DNA of 64,000 nucleotides, from the NCBI GenBank assembly GCA_964059195.1, contig CAXKWD010000005.1, positions 152,363,265 to 152,427,264 of the forward strand, written 5' to 3'. How positions within the stretch are numbered: the stretch's first letter is position 1; the number at the start of each line of letters is the position of its first letter. Below, piece after piece: positions 21,358 through 31,724 of this stretch. The position numbers and the translations under genes were made by a program. The stretch comes from Ectobius pallidus. Its lineage: Eukaryota; Arthropoda; Insecta; Blattodea; Ectobiidae. The notes beneath the pieces were generated by a model. That model was not told where the DNA came from. It did no database searches and saw nothing but the letters and a program-made list of their open reading frames with translations.

Positions 21358-21666
21358 TTATATATACATAATTTTACGTACGAAATATAAATAATTAAAC
21401 AAATAAAATGAATCTTGTGCTGCCATATGTGCATACAGGATCGAAACGAAACGAAACGATTAAAACGTACCATAGATTCATGAACCTTACCCAAATAATG
21501 AATAAACAATTAAAACAATTGATAATTAAAATACTAAAAACCCGCCTTCGAGGTGCATTTCACGGTTAAAATACTTTCTCATTTAGGCATGCATTCATAA
21601 ATCTATGTAAAACAAAAATCAGACCTCGGTGTGTCGTGCTGTTACAAACAAATGAATGAAGTAGAC

Positions 21667-22513
21667 CAGGGCCCTATTTCATAAAAGTTACAATTTTACA
21701 GGTGACAGGTGACATAAAATTGTCTTACAGGTTTACATTTTGACAATTGTGTTTTTCATAAAAGCTGACAACTTTACATAATTGTCATGACAATTTTGTA
21801 GATTTGTATGACAATTTTACATATTGTTGTTTCTCAAAACTTTTGAGTTTACAGGTAAAAGTCTGACAAATATGTCAAATCTTAGGATACCTATAATTTA
21901 TGAAACATTAATTTTTGCTGACATATTTACAAATTTACAAAAAATGTAGAATTGTCATTACAGAAGTGACAGGCAATCTTTCATATGTAGGCCAACAGAG
22001 TAGGTTATGTAAATGTGTGGCATAACTTGGCAAACTCTCTTGTGATTTAAACTTTGTTAATAAACTTGCTAAATTGTCTTGTTAATAATGAACACTAGTA
22101 GTAGTGATATTGGTAGTAGTGAAAGTGGTGAAGAAATAGACATGAAACAACCCAGTGTTTTTAGGCAATGGATTAACCTAACTTTCAATTTCAGTGACTT
22201 TGTATTAAAAGAGAAATATAATTCAATTATTTTTTATAGTAATAATCGATTGCTTAGGTATCATATTCGATGTTGAGACACATATGTGAGAGCCATCTAC
22301 AATGTACTAAAGTAATCTTTAGGTTTGACATAAAATTGTCGCGTTTATGAAATGGTTCTTTTAGTCTGACAATTTACATTAATTTGCCTGTAATGTAAGG
22401 AAAAGTTGTAATATTTATGAAAAATACAATTGTCGTGACATATTGACAAATTTGTCAGACTTGACATAATTGTCGTATTTGTCACACCTGTAGAGTTTTA
22501 TGAAATAGGGCCC
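21667..22513. mobile_element. terminal-inverted-repeat element with GACAATT subterminal repeats
   Basis: GGGCCCTATTTCATAAAAG at the left and its inverse CTTTTATGAAATAGGGCCC-like sequence at the right. Both halves are packed with TGACAATTTT/ACAATTGTCA words. The centre has a 65-codon plus-strand frame at 22079-22276 with an acidic Ser-rich start (SSSDIGSSESGEEID), which could be a transposase exon remnant. No clear target duplication. Confidence 0.75.
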
Positions 22514-22747
22514 AGGTGTAAAAATCGAAGCGATCGACAAATTTACGTGCTATATTGCAACAACAAAAAAAACGATGCTCTTTTTTCCCGGTTGCTATGA
22601 CTGCACGGGTCTACCTGCCGGTACCTGATATCTATGTATTTTAGTTTTCCTTTGAGGGTATGTTTACAACAATTTTGTTATTTTCGTACTTGTATTGTTA
22701 TCCTTTCCCTTCTGTTTTTCGGTGCGTGTGTATGTATACTGGTATAC

Positions 22748-23168
22748 GCTGTGGCGTAGGGGATGCGTTCGCTCCTCTCACGCAGCGGGCCCGGATTCGA
22801 ATCCTGTTTGGGACAATTTACCTATGTGGGGTTTTTTCTGGGGATTTTCCTCTCCCGTGAGACAAATGTCGGGTAACTTTAGGCTCTTGTGGTCCCCGGA
22901 TATCATCTGGCCGTCATTATCATCTTCATCCCATCCTCGCCTTGTTTGGATTGAGTGTGTGTGTGAATGGTGTGTCTCGTCCTATGTGTTCGTGTTGTCT
23001 CGGAGGTGGCCCAGGCATTGGGCTGATCTCTCATCCGGGGAGGCCCTCCATGTCCTTGTCTGGTCAAAAAAAAAATATGTAAGTGATCCAAAGATAATCC
23101 CTCTCCCGACAGGTCGCGGCCCTGTAAGGCCCGGGCGGCTTGGATCGCTTAAATCCTAAAAAGAGGGA
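22748..23168 (+). repeat. SINE-B, near full length
   Basis: The tRNA-like head GTGGCGTAGGGGATGCG...GGATTCGAATCC (A and B boxes for RNA polymerase III, B box near 22793) is followed by a GC-richer body and a 3' part with CGACAGGTCGCGG. A 154-codon frame at 22695-23159 crosses it and is not credible. Fragments occur at 99-125 and 12999-13146. Confidence 0.75.
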
Positions 23169-24015
23169 GGTAAAATTAAGATAAAGAACAAGAAGATATT
23201 TGGTAGAAATGATCTTATAATTCAAGTGGCATTCATTTAATGTAATACGTAAGGTATTATTCTCAGCATCTTCACTGATAAATTGTCTCAGCCTGTCAAC
23301 TTGCATTGGAGAAAACAGTTTTCCTTTTTACTATATGTTTTTCTCTGTTATTGTATATTACTATATAGTAATTGAATTAAATTAATATCTTTGAGCTACG
23401 ATTAACAAATTCACTTATTTTCTTCACCAAATAAATCTGATAAGTTATATTTTATACTCGTAATTCGCAGGTGAAGGCCCACGTTGTTTTCTTAACATGG
23501 CATGTTCTGTTCAATCGTCATGGAGCTAAGGGAAAGTATCTATCACAATTCAATTTTTGTAATCGATCTACGAGTTAAGCTCTAGATCGATTCTTATTAT
23601 ACTGTATTTAAAATACCTTAATAAGCTTACAGGCAGCGAAACTATACTGTTTTCTGTTGTTAAATTTGATGACGAGTTTTCAGTATGATTCCCGTACGTT
23701 TTTACGAATGACCATTTTTCCTTAAGCCAAAAGTTGCCGAATTCCATTCTCGGAACACTTTATTTCCGAAATTCAGTGTCTCTGAATACGTGCTTATTGA
23801 AATTTTTGAAAACCAGAACCGGTAATTGTGCGTACAGAGCAAAACTAAGAAAGTATTAAGTTATATCCAACCACACCTGTCTATTAACTTACCAGTTTTA
23901 AATTGTTCATATCACGTTCTTTGCGCTGCACACGCTGACATTCCCAGTATATTTTACAATCACTGCCGTTTTTGTTTTATGGTAATTGTAGGTAGTTGTT
24001 CTGCTTTAGAATCAA
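23169..24015. other. no clear feature; may be interior of a longer family-3 element
   Basis: Unmatched in the window. Because it adjoins the family-3 end at 24016-24344, part may belong to a longer element, but the other terminus was not found. Confidence 0.35.
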
Positions 24016-24344
24016 TTTATTTTTACTATGTATTTTCTTAAAATGCACAAATTCACATATTTATTATCCTTTGCATTAATTGGAAAATCTATTTAAAAAT
24101 CGTGTTTTTCTGCAAAAGCCCTCTTTAGCCGCTAGTTTTTCAGCAAAAGTCCTCTTTAGCCCCTAGTTTTTCAGCAAAAGTCCTCCTTAGCCCCTTTTAG
24201 GACTTTCATTCCGATTTAGCCCTTTTTAGGTTCTATAAGATTAATATATTCGGAAGCAAGGAGCATGAAACGGATAAGTACGTTAAAATGTTTTAATTAG
24301 GAAGCTGGGGAAAAAATAGGTTAAAACCTTCAAATCCGGGCTCT
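24016..24344 (-). mobile_element. hAT family 3, one end (inverted)
   Basis: Reverse complement of 17294-17640: AAACCTTCAAATCCGGG end, three AAAGTCCTC...TTTTTCAGC units and the flanking ATTAATGCAAAGG-like block. It ends GGGCTCTA at 24344. Similarity stops near 24010, where sequence unrelated to the 812-bp copy starts. Confidence 0.75.
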
Positions 24345-24386
24345 AGTTATTACCCGAAAAACAGTGAAAAGGTGTAGAGTTTTTCA

Positions 24387-24512
24387 CAGGGTTGGAAAAA
24401 ACATGTTTTTTAAAAAGAACAAAAAAAAGTTTTTTTATTTTGTTTAAAACGTTTTTTATGGGAACAACAATGTTGGTTGTTTTAAACGCGTTTTTAAAAC
24501 TTTTTTATCTTT

Positions 24513-24583
<71 letters not shown>

Positions 24584-24676
24584 CGTTTTAAACAAACTTA
24601 AAAGAACACAAGCACTTGTTTTAAACATGTTTTAAACACTTGTTTTAAACGTTTTGTTTTAAACATTCCAACCCTG
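24387..24676. mobile_element. hAT-type MITE rich in GTTTTAAAC, 290 bp
   Basis: Ends CAGGGTTGGAA and TTCCAACCCTG with the perfect 8-bp duplication GTTTTTCA at 24379-24386 and 24677-24684. The interior has several GTTTTAAAC motifs on both sides of a (TA)n tract (about 24518-24582). Confidence 0.92.
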
Positions 24677-24684
24677 GTTTTTCA

Positions 24685-25492
24685 AACGACTATAAACCAG
24701 GAATTTAGTGAACATTTTAAACGAATGCTGTAAGAGATATATTGAATAGCAGACACAGAGAGAAGCTCACAACCGTCCAGAGGGGTTGGGGGGGGGGTAA
24801 TAATTACGTCTCCCCCCGCTCCTACAAACAACAAGCCACTAACGAGTGCCAATACGGGTACAATCCCTGTCACTTCGTATTACCGTCAAAGTGGAACCGC
24901 CCCTTGTTATCATCAAGGGATTTAATAAGCCTGCAGAGCACAAGTAATTCTGTTCTAGCCACCCCTATGATTTAATTCAAACCCTCAAATCCAGAGTCCC
25001 TCATGCACAAGTGGCATATGGTACACGCAACAGTTCATGCATTCTAATTTGATTTATTATACATAAATAAATTGTGGCTAGAACAAGGGACAAGAGGGTG
25101 CTAATGAACTTGATGTTCTTAACTTTGCAAACGACACCATACGAGAGGGTGTAACTGCTGAAGCATTTATACTGCTAAAGTGATAGGCTTTGGTCTCACA
25201 GATTGAAATAGTCCACTCAGATAGCTGATTTTAAAATAGCACAGGAAATATTGACGGTAGTAATAGTAGTGAAATAGCTATTCAGAAGAACTTCTTAATG
25301 CAAGTATATGCAGATGGGTTCTGGAGGTTATAATGGATGAGAAAATAGAACTCCACACGTTGATGGAAAGAATTCATAGACTTGGTACCTCCACAAGGAG
25401 GTTTTTTATCTAGTAAAAATACATGGTACCTCCATGTTAGGTACGGAAAGCAGAAAGTTCGAATCCCGGTGTCAGAAAAAGAATTTTCCCAT
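24685..25492. other. mostly featureless; weak tRNA-like scrap near 25434-25480
   Basis: AAAGTTCGAATCCCGG near 25455 resembles a B box, but the rest of the head is not clear. Nothing else recognised. Confidence 0.35.
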
Positions 25493-25940
25493 TTACTTAC
25501 TTACTAACTTACTTACTTACTTACTCAATGGCAATAGACAATTCCTCAGGAAGCTAAAGGAATATTATTTATATATTTTTTATAGAACCCAAAGGTTCAC
25601 TGCCGCGCTTACCTGAACCCGCCATTCAAACCTATCTGTGCTAACTCCATCCAATCATCCCTCGCAAATCCTACTTCCCTTAAATATATCCTAATATTGT
25701 CCTCCCACCGACGTCTAGGTCTTCCAAGTGGTCTTTCCCCTTCGGGTCTCCCAGTCAGTACTTTTGAGATATGTCTTTCCTCCCCCATGCACTCAACATG
25801 TCCAGCCAATTTCATTCTCCGTGATTTAATTACCCTTACTATATCCGGTGAAGAGTACAGGTTATGAAACTAGTCGTTATGTAGTTTTCTCTAGTTCCAT
25901 TTTCATCTCTCTTAGGCCCAAATATTTTCCTAAGCACCCT
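25493..25940 (-). mobile_element. RTE-like LINE 3' end, 5'-truncated
   Basis: The element's 3' end is at low coordinates, marked by an (ACTT)n tract (25494-25525). TTTTCCCAT repeats at 25484-25492 and 25941-25949 as a 9-bp target duplication. It encodes the reverse transcriptase C-terminal tail on the minus strand. Confidence 0.8.
25609..25815 (-). pseudogene. RTE-like reverse transcriptase C-terminal tail
   Basis: The 68 codons read MKLAGHVECMGEERHISKV then GRPEGERPLGRPRRRWED, a block I know as the extreme C-terminus of very common insect endonuclease/reverse transcriptase proteins (consensus WAGHVARM...LGRPRxRWxDNI). Upstream bases to 25940 continue the family (FGPKR block) with stops. No catalytic part is present, so it is a dead 5'-truncated copy. 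Confidence 0.8.
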
Positions 25941-25949
25941 TTTTCCCAT

Positions 25950-26569
25950 AATATAAATAAATAATAATAATCTCGTTCAATGTTCGAAAGAAACAATATT
26001 CTGTCGATTCATGGATACAATGTCCACATGTCTTAAGTTAGCAAGCTGATCATCAGGGTTAAATTTTTCGGTGAAATTTCCATATGGAAAAAGAAACGGA
26101 AATGATTGCAAAATTGGGAACAAAAAAATGCTACTAAATTCGTTATGTAACAAACTTATATTCACATTCAGCAGGCTGCTGAATAATTCCATTGACATAT
26201 TAAAAAGAAGAAACAAAAATTATTCTTTTCCATTGTTAGGTGTACAGGCTAAAATTACAAGTAGAATATAATAAAACACACATAATTATTTTTCATTGTT
26301 AAAGGCGTGCCTTCAGTCCAACCTTTGCTGAAAGCAGACAGGCTCATTACTCCCACGTTCTCTGCAAGCTGTTGAAAAATGAATTGAAAATTACTTGAAT
26401 TATATTGGAACGAAACCAGGATAATTATAATGAAAAAAGCAATGAACTCAATAGACGTATGCTGTAAACGATGATATACACTTTAGAAGATTATTAAACA
26501 GCTGCAATGAAATACAAAAAATGGGAAAGGGGATTCATGGGCACGGTACTGGAAAAAGGGATAAAGGAA
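25950..26569. other. no recognisable feature
   Basis: Short frames on both strands near 25977-26271 overlap each other; none is supported. Confidence 0.4.
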
Positions 26570-26702
26570 TATTATAGGAGAAAAATTCCTCCGACACTGG
26601 GACTTGAACCCAGAACCTTTGGCCATTCGCTCCAATGCTCTACCAATAGCCAAAGGTCTTGGGTTCAAGTCCCAGTGTCGGAGGAATTTTTCTCCTATAA
26701 TA
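26570..26702. repeat. palindrome of two tRNA-like SINE heads, 54-bp arms
   Basis: Arms 26570-26623 and 26649-26702 are reverse complements except for a two-base swap, with a 25-base loop. Each arm holds a B box (GGGTTCAAGTCCCAGTG on one strand and the same on the other) and GAATTTTTCTCCTATAATA. On the minus strand the loop supplies an A-box-like TTGGTAGAGCATTGG, so only one full head is complete. Confidence 0.85.
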
Positions 26703-27696
26703 TTCTCATGTAATGTCCAACAGAGACAATAATCTGTGGTTCATGTATGCTTATATATCTAAGGGATAAAGGCCCTAAAAAGGGATGAAGTACAAGAAAA
26801 TTGTCTCCTTTCTCAACTCAAGACAACGTTTCTCACAGTGGTTTCTTCCACAGGAGTTCTAATTTACCCTTAAAAATGATCATCTAAAATTCCTAACCTT
26901 GCTGATCATTGAATATTACATGAATCCTGCTTTGGAAGCGTATCAGGAGTCGTTTTGGATGCTGGACGGTACAGCGAGAGCTGGCTGTGATGCAAGAGCA
27001 GTTATTATGAAGAATGTGGATTGGTGTTGGCCACCCACTGAGCGGGCAGGTGTCATCTTCTGTAACAAGACCGTCTTAAGTCATTGTAAGAGTCGCACAT
27101 TTATTACACCTGCTCACGCCATCACTCACTCCAGGATAAACACATCAAACGGCCAATTATTTAGCATTTTATTGCGAATAATAATTGCTGTAAATCATGC
27201 GTACATTCTTGTTTTCTGCACAGGTGTGGCACTTAATGACCGCTGCATAAATCTAGTTTAAAATGGGATTCCCATTCAGAAAGAACATCCTAGTTCCCGG
27301 GTGTGAAAAAAATAAGAAATAATTTAGTGTTTACATGTGCAAGCTTGTAACACGCTTAATAAATTTTATGAGATTGTTAGAACCTAATTTTTAAACACTT
27401 AATCATACTTTTATTACAAGAAAAGTGTTTTTTGTCCACTCACAAGTTTAGATAAGTCTATAGCCAACTCTTCGTGTGAGGTAAATGTTTACATATAATT
27501 CATATTTTTTATTCATTTCATGCGATTTTTGGGGTACAGTGACTTAGGTCAATTAGGACAAGAAAATAAGTTTTGCAATGAGATTTGAAGAAAACTGTTT
27601 TGAAATTCATTAATTGTTCCCGATAGTATTCATGGTTACAGGCAATTCCGAATTTCAATGATTTTTCCCTTAAACGATTAACGGTAGAATATTTTA
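26703..27696. other. unassigned; contains a 120-codon open frame
   Basis: The plus-strand frame at 26899-27261 (MLIIEYYMNPALEAYQESFW...) is one of the longest outside transposons, but it shows no motif I recognise and its codon use looks like random AT-rich DNA. I do not call it a gene. Confidence 0.35.
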
Positions 27697-27770
27697 GAAG
27701 AAAAATCCTTTTCCACCAGGATTCGAACGACCGATCATAGGCTTTCCCTGCCGATGCTTTTATAGCCCTG
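27697..27770 (-). repeat. tRNA-like SINE head
   Basis: The minus strand reads ATCGGCAGGGAAAGCC then GGTCGTTCGAATCCTGG (B box) followed by AAAAGGATTTTTCTTCT, the same head-plus-GATTTTTCT layout as in 26570-26702. Confidence 0.5.
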
Positions 27771-27854
27771 TCATATTGGACAAAAACAATTATGATCGAG
27801 TGAAAAATCCCAGAGTTTTGGCAGGGTTATTTGTAGGTAGAGTAGAGTAGAGTA

Positions 27855-28170
27855 TTTATTTTGTACATAGTCAAATGCATAAAATGGGTATACACGTCAG
27901 AATAATAACAACACAGAAATTTCAGTTTATAAACAATCATTCAAATACTCAGTAACAGAATAATAATATTTTCGAAGTAAAATCCTTTTCACATCAATTT
28001 TAAAACTATTATAAGACAACTCTGTAACTTCCTGAGTTCATTTATTAAAAAACGTTATACCGGCATTTGCTGGGGACTTTTCAAATTTCGTGAGTCTGTG
28101 ACTTAAAGCTGTCATTAAATGACAATTCCTAGTTTCATACTGTATGTGTGATGGTGAGATTGTGTATAAA
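27855..28170 (-). pseudogene. Jockey/CR1-like reverse transcriptase C-terminus
   Basis: Minus-strand translation gives HRLTKFEKSPANAGITFFNK, one in-frame stop, then NSFKIDVKRILLRKYYYSV and TEYLNDCL before a stop. This matches the C-terminal block (FYNKLP...FKxxLKxxLL...YSVEEFL) of CR1/Jockey reverse transcriptases. AATAAA and (CTCTA)n follow at the low-coordinate end as a 3' UTR and tail. Truncated and broken by the stop. Confidence 0.75.
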
Positions 28171-29253
28171 AATTAGGTTCATTTAATTTAAACAGAGTCA
28201 GACATTAAAAATGTATATACGTGGAAATGGTAAAATATTGAACCTGATGAAATATTGTTTACATGATATTCTGCTATTAAGTAGTTCTCAAAACTCTTTT
28301 TTGAGCAATAAAAATCCTATTGAAATAACATCTACGGTACATCATACTTAAAGTCCTGGAGAGTGGGGTGTGAACGGGGTATGGGGGACTGTTTAAAGGA
28401 CGGGTTTCTAAGATTTTTTTTTTTTGCATATAAGTCCGTAACTATTAATCCTAGCTAAAATTGTTTCATACGCAAAATTAAAGTGAATAAAACTTCCTCG
28501 AAAAATATTTTATTTTTATTTTTGTTGCTATTTAGAGTGGTAATTTTAATTGATTATTGAATTATTCACATACCATCCAACTTTAAAGACTGCACAGTAT
28601 AGTGGTCTTTATTTTGTTTTTGTATATTTTTGTCTAAATGATGTAGCCAACCACCAGATTTAAATATAAGAATGGAACTTCAGAAATATTAATATTAATA
28701 TACGCCTTAGACCACTTAAACCACTTAAACAATTTTAACTACAATGCCAACCAAATTTTGAAAATTTAGTGACATAGGAACAGTGTCAGGTCTCATACTA
28801 AATCGAAGAATGTTACTCTGCTTTGTGTTATTCATTGACATTACAAAGTGGAAGACAAAATATAAAACATACACTTGTATGATGTTAAGTAGTCCCTACA
28901 GATATTTTAATATAATTGATATACAATATTTATGTTACGTAAGTTTCATATTATTAATAATTAATAAATCAATGCGTTCCGCCAGTCTATCACCGAAAAG
29001 AAAACGGCTGATTAGTTTAAAAAAAAAGCTGAACACCACTGCCTTAGAACATCACACTTATTAACTGAATAAACAGTTGATTAGACTATCCGTTTAGGTT
29101 TCCGAAGTTTAGAAAAGAAATCATATAATACATAGTGGAGCATAATATAGTTATAACTTAGGTCTATTTTAGTTAAATTATTTCAGTACAGAATCTGAAT
29201 ACTTATTTTCATTTTTGCATTCAGATTACTTCAAGAAAATATAGCCTAGTAAC
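28171..29253. other. no recognisable feature
   Basis: AT-rich; a 93-codon frame at 28783-29064 has no support. Confidence 0.4.
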
Positions 29254-29651
29254 CATAGGCGTAACCAGGCCGACCATATGGGGGGGGTTATAACATCCGC
29301 GGGGTCTGGGGTGTATGGAATACCCCCCAGGGAGAGGGGGGTCCGGGGCCCTCCCCCGGAAAATTTTAAAAATCAAGATGCAAAATAACGAGTTTTAAGC
29401 TTCCGGGGGTCCTCCCCCGGAAAAATTTTAAAAATGAAGATGAAAAATAACGAGTTTTAAGCTTCCGGGGGTACGCCCCCGGAAAATTTTAAAAATTAAG
29501 GCGGAAAATAACGAGTTTTAAGCTTCCCACGCTCTATACTTGCATTAAGTAATTTATGGGCAGACTTAAAAAAATTATATAATTTTCCTTTTTTTAATCA
29601 ATGGGGGGGGGGGTTCAAACCCCCCAAACCCCCCCCCTCGGTACGCCTATG
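29254..29651. mobile_element. hAT-type MITE with GC-rich tandem hairpins (3 units)
   Basis: Same ends as 2583-2917. The perfect 8-bp duplication CTAGTAAC is at 29246-29253 and 29652-29659. It has three CCGGGGG...CCCCCGG units rather than two, which accounts for its extra length of about 63 bases. Confidence 0.93.
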
Positions 29652-29659
29652 CTAGTAAC

Positions 29660-30341
29660 CTATGACTATATGCAGGCTGCTATTTATTTATTTTTCCTTT
29701 TTTCTTTTTCTTCTTATTCTTATTGTTACTTAGCATGTTTATGCACGTTTACTTCATTTAGGTCACATAGCGTGCATATTAATAATATTAATCATTGCAG
29801 GAGCATAGGCCTACTGTAAAGTGTAAACCGAAATGTATAAAACACATATTATGAGTGCATTAGTTTCTATTGTTCTGTGAAGTCTCATATTCTGTTTAAA
29901 TGATCGTGGTATTAGGTGTCATAATTATCAGCGATGAGTCATGGAAAGTAAACAACTGTCCGACTACATTCCTCGGCGAATGAGGAAACAATGATAAACC
30001 CGAGTCAGATTGCCCGGCCACAAGGTTTGAAGCTGGGTCCTCTTACCTCTCCCGTCTTGCTCGGATTAGTTTTACTGTGCATTACGACATCGGTGTGTAC
30101 ATTTCACGGCAGTTAATGGAAACTTTCTTGTTACTACAGCATTGCATTGCGTAACATTATCAATATTTTCATTTTAGGAGTTTTCTGATTGATACTGGAC
30201 ATTGAAGTAATATTTATTTTGTTTCTATATCAATACCTGTTAAATTATAGTAGCATAACAATTAAAAAGTCATAATTAACATACGCCCGTGTCATTTTCT
30301 TTATTTAAATATTTCTTATATATTTGATATAATATGTAATA

Positions 30342-30343
<2 letters not shown>
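29660..30343. other. no recognisable feature
   Basis: Nothing recognised apart from a short T/C-rich patch at 29690-29730. Confidence 0.4.

Positions 30344-30374
<31 letters not shown>
30344..30374. repeat. (AT)n microsatellite
   Basis: About 15 AT units. Confidence 0.95.
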
Positions 30375-30376
<2 letters not shown>

Positions 30377-30722
30377 ATTTATTAAAATTAATTGAGATAT
30401 TACCTGAAAATATTATGTATATACATTATTGAAGATAGATGTTTATTTCAGAAAGTGATTCGCATTTGTTGTTGTTTATGGGATCCGAATATTTGTCCTG
30501 GGGGGCCTTGTCCATAAAGGCTTGTATTATGAGGTGTGGCAAATTCTTTCCACACGGAAACTCTTACCGCACATAGCAACAAGATTGCGTGTGGGAATGT
30601 CATCTTACGATCCACGGCAACAACATTCGTAAGTACCACTAATTAGTTAAGTCGTGCAAAAAAGCCTATTATTAAATCTAGATTTGAAAACAAGTTTTCT
30701 TGATAAAGAATAAGAGGTCGTA

Positions 30723-31125
30723 TTGTTCCAACCTAATGCAAAACATCTCGTGTTCAAAATTTTAATCAAAATCGTTAGAGCCGTTTCGAGCAAATCGCGA
30801 AAAACGAAAACTTCTTTATGTAAAGTTGCATTAAAAGTAGGTAAAAGTTATCGCCAATCTTCGTATTACAACCCCAGAATGTGCCTAACCCAAATACGAA
30901 ATATTGTTTTCATACGATCTTCTGTTCATGAGCTAAGACTGTCACAGATACACTCACAGACGTGTCAGAAAATTGTATTTTTGGATCCCTGGACCTCAAA
31001 ACATGTATTTATGTTAAAAAATCAGCTTCTAATTTCGGGGTCAAACACACTTCCTCAATCTGAAGTAACCTATGGTACGGGCAGAGGAAGTAATACATAT
31101 TTTATTGCTCACTTTCACTCCTGAA
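30723..31125 (+). repeat. possible decayed dispersed repeat
   Basis: The 133-codon frame has Lys/Ser/Arg-rich translation and phrases such as AAAATCGTTAGAGCCGTTTCGAG, which I associate with widespread invertebrate repeats rather than with genes. No second copy in the window. Confidence 0.3.
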
Positions 31126-31230
31126 GGAAAAGGCTACTCGTCATTACCCTTTTGGAAGTTTCATCAGAACATCAGAGAATAATAATGTGCAAAAGAATGT
31201 CCTGATTTTCCAAATCGAATTAGTTCTTAC

Positions 31231-31716
31231 TAGGGGGCGGATTTCTATGACCTAAAAAATATGATATATGCATGCATTTATGACCTTAAAAAACACTAAA
31301 ATATGACCTAAAAACATTAAAATAGGCTATGACCAATAAAATTTAAAATATGACTTTACCACCTACACATTATGTATATATTTTTTAAGTTTCATTACAA
31401 TATATTTTATTAAAATATAGTGTTAATTATTTAAAATATCTGTAAACTCTCAAATAGTATCATTATAATGCAAAATTTACAAAATATGATATGAAACTTC
31501 AAAATTTCCTTAATATGCACACAAATATGCCAAAAATATGACCTAAATATGCATATTCATGCTACAATAGTTGAAAATTTCCTAAATGTGCAGTTATATG
31601 CACAATAAAAGCCGTTCCATTTTCACCAGGATGCTTGGAATCGGGTTTAAATCAGTCGGAAACCTGAAATAATGCAAAGGGGAAAAATATGACATGTCAT
31701 AGAAATCCGCCCCCTA
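31231..31716 (-). mobile_element. hAT-type MITE (family 2), copy 3, inverted, 486 bp
   Basis: Opposite orientation to copies 1 and 2. Perfect 8-bp duplication GTTCTTAC at 31223-31230 and 31717-31724. Confidence 0.95.
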
Positions 31717-31724
31717 GTTCTTAC

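Noticed and set aside
22695..23159. 154-codon frame
   Set aside because: It crosses a SINE head and body, which are non-coding.
26899..27261. 120-codon frame as a host gene
   Set aside because: No motif, no codon bias and no splice or promoter context that I can see.
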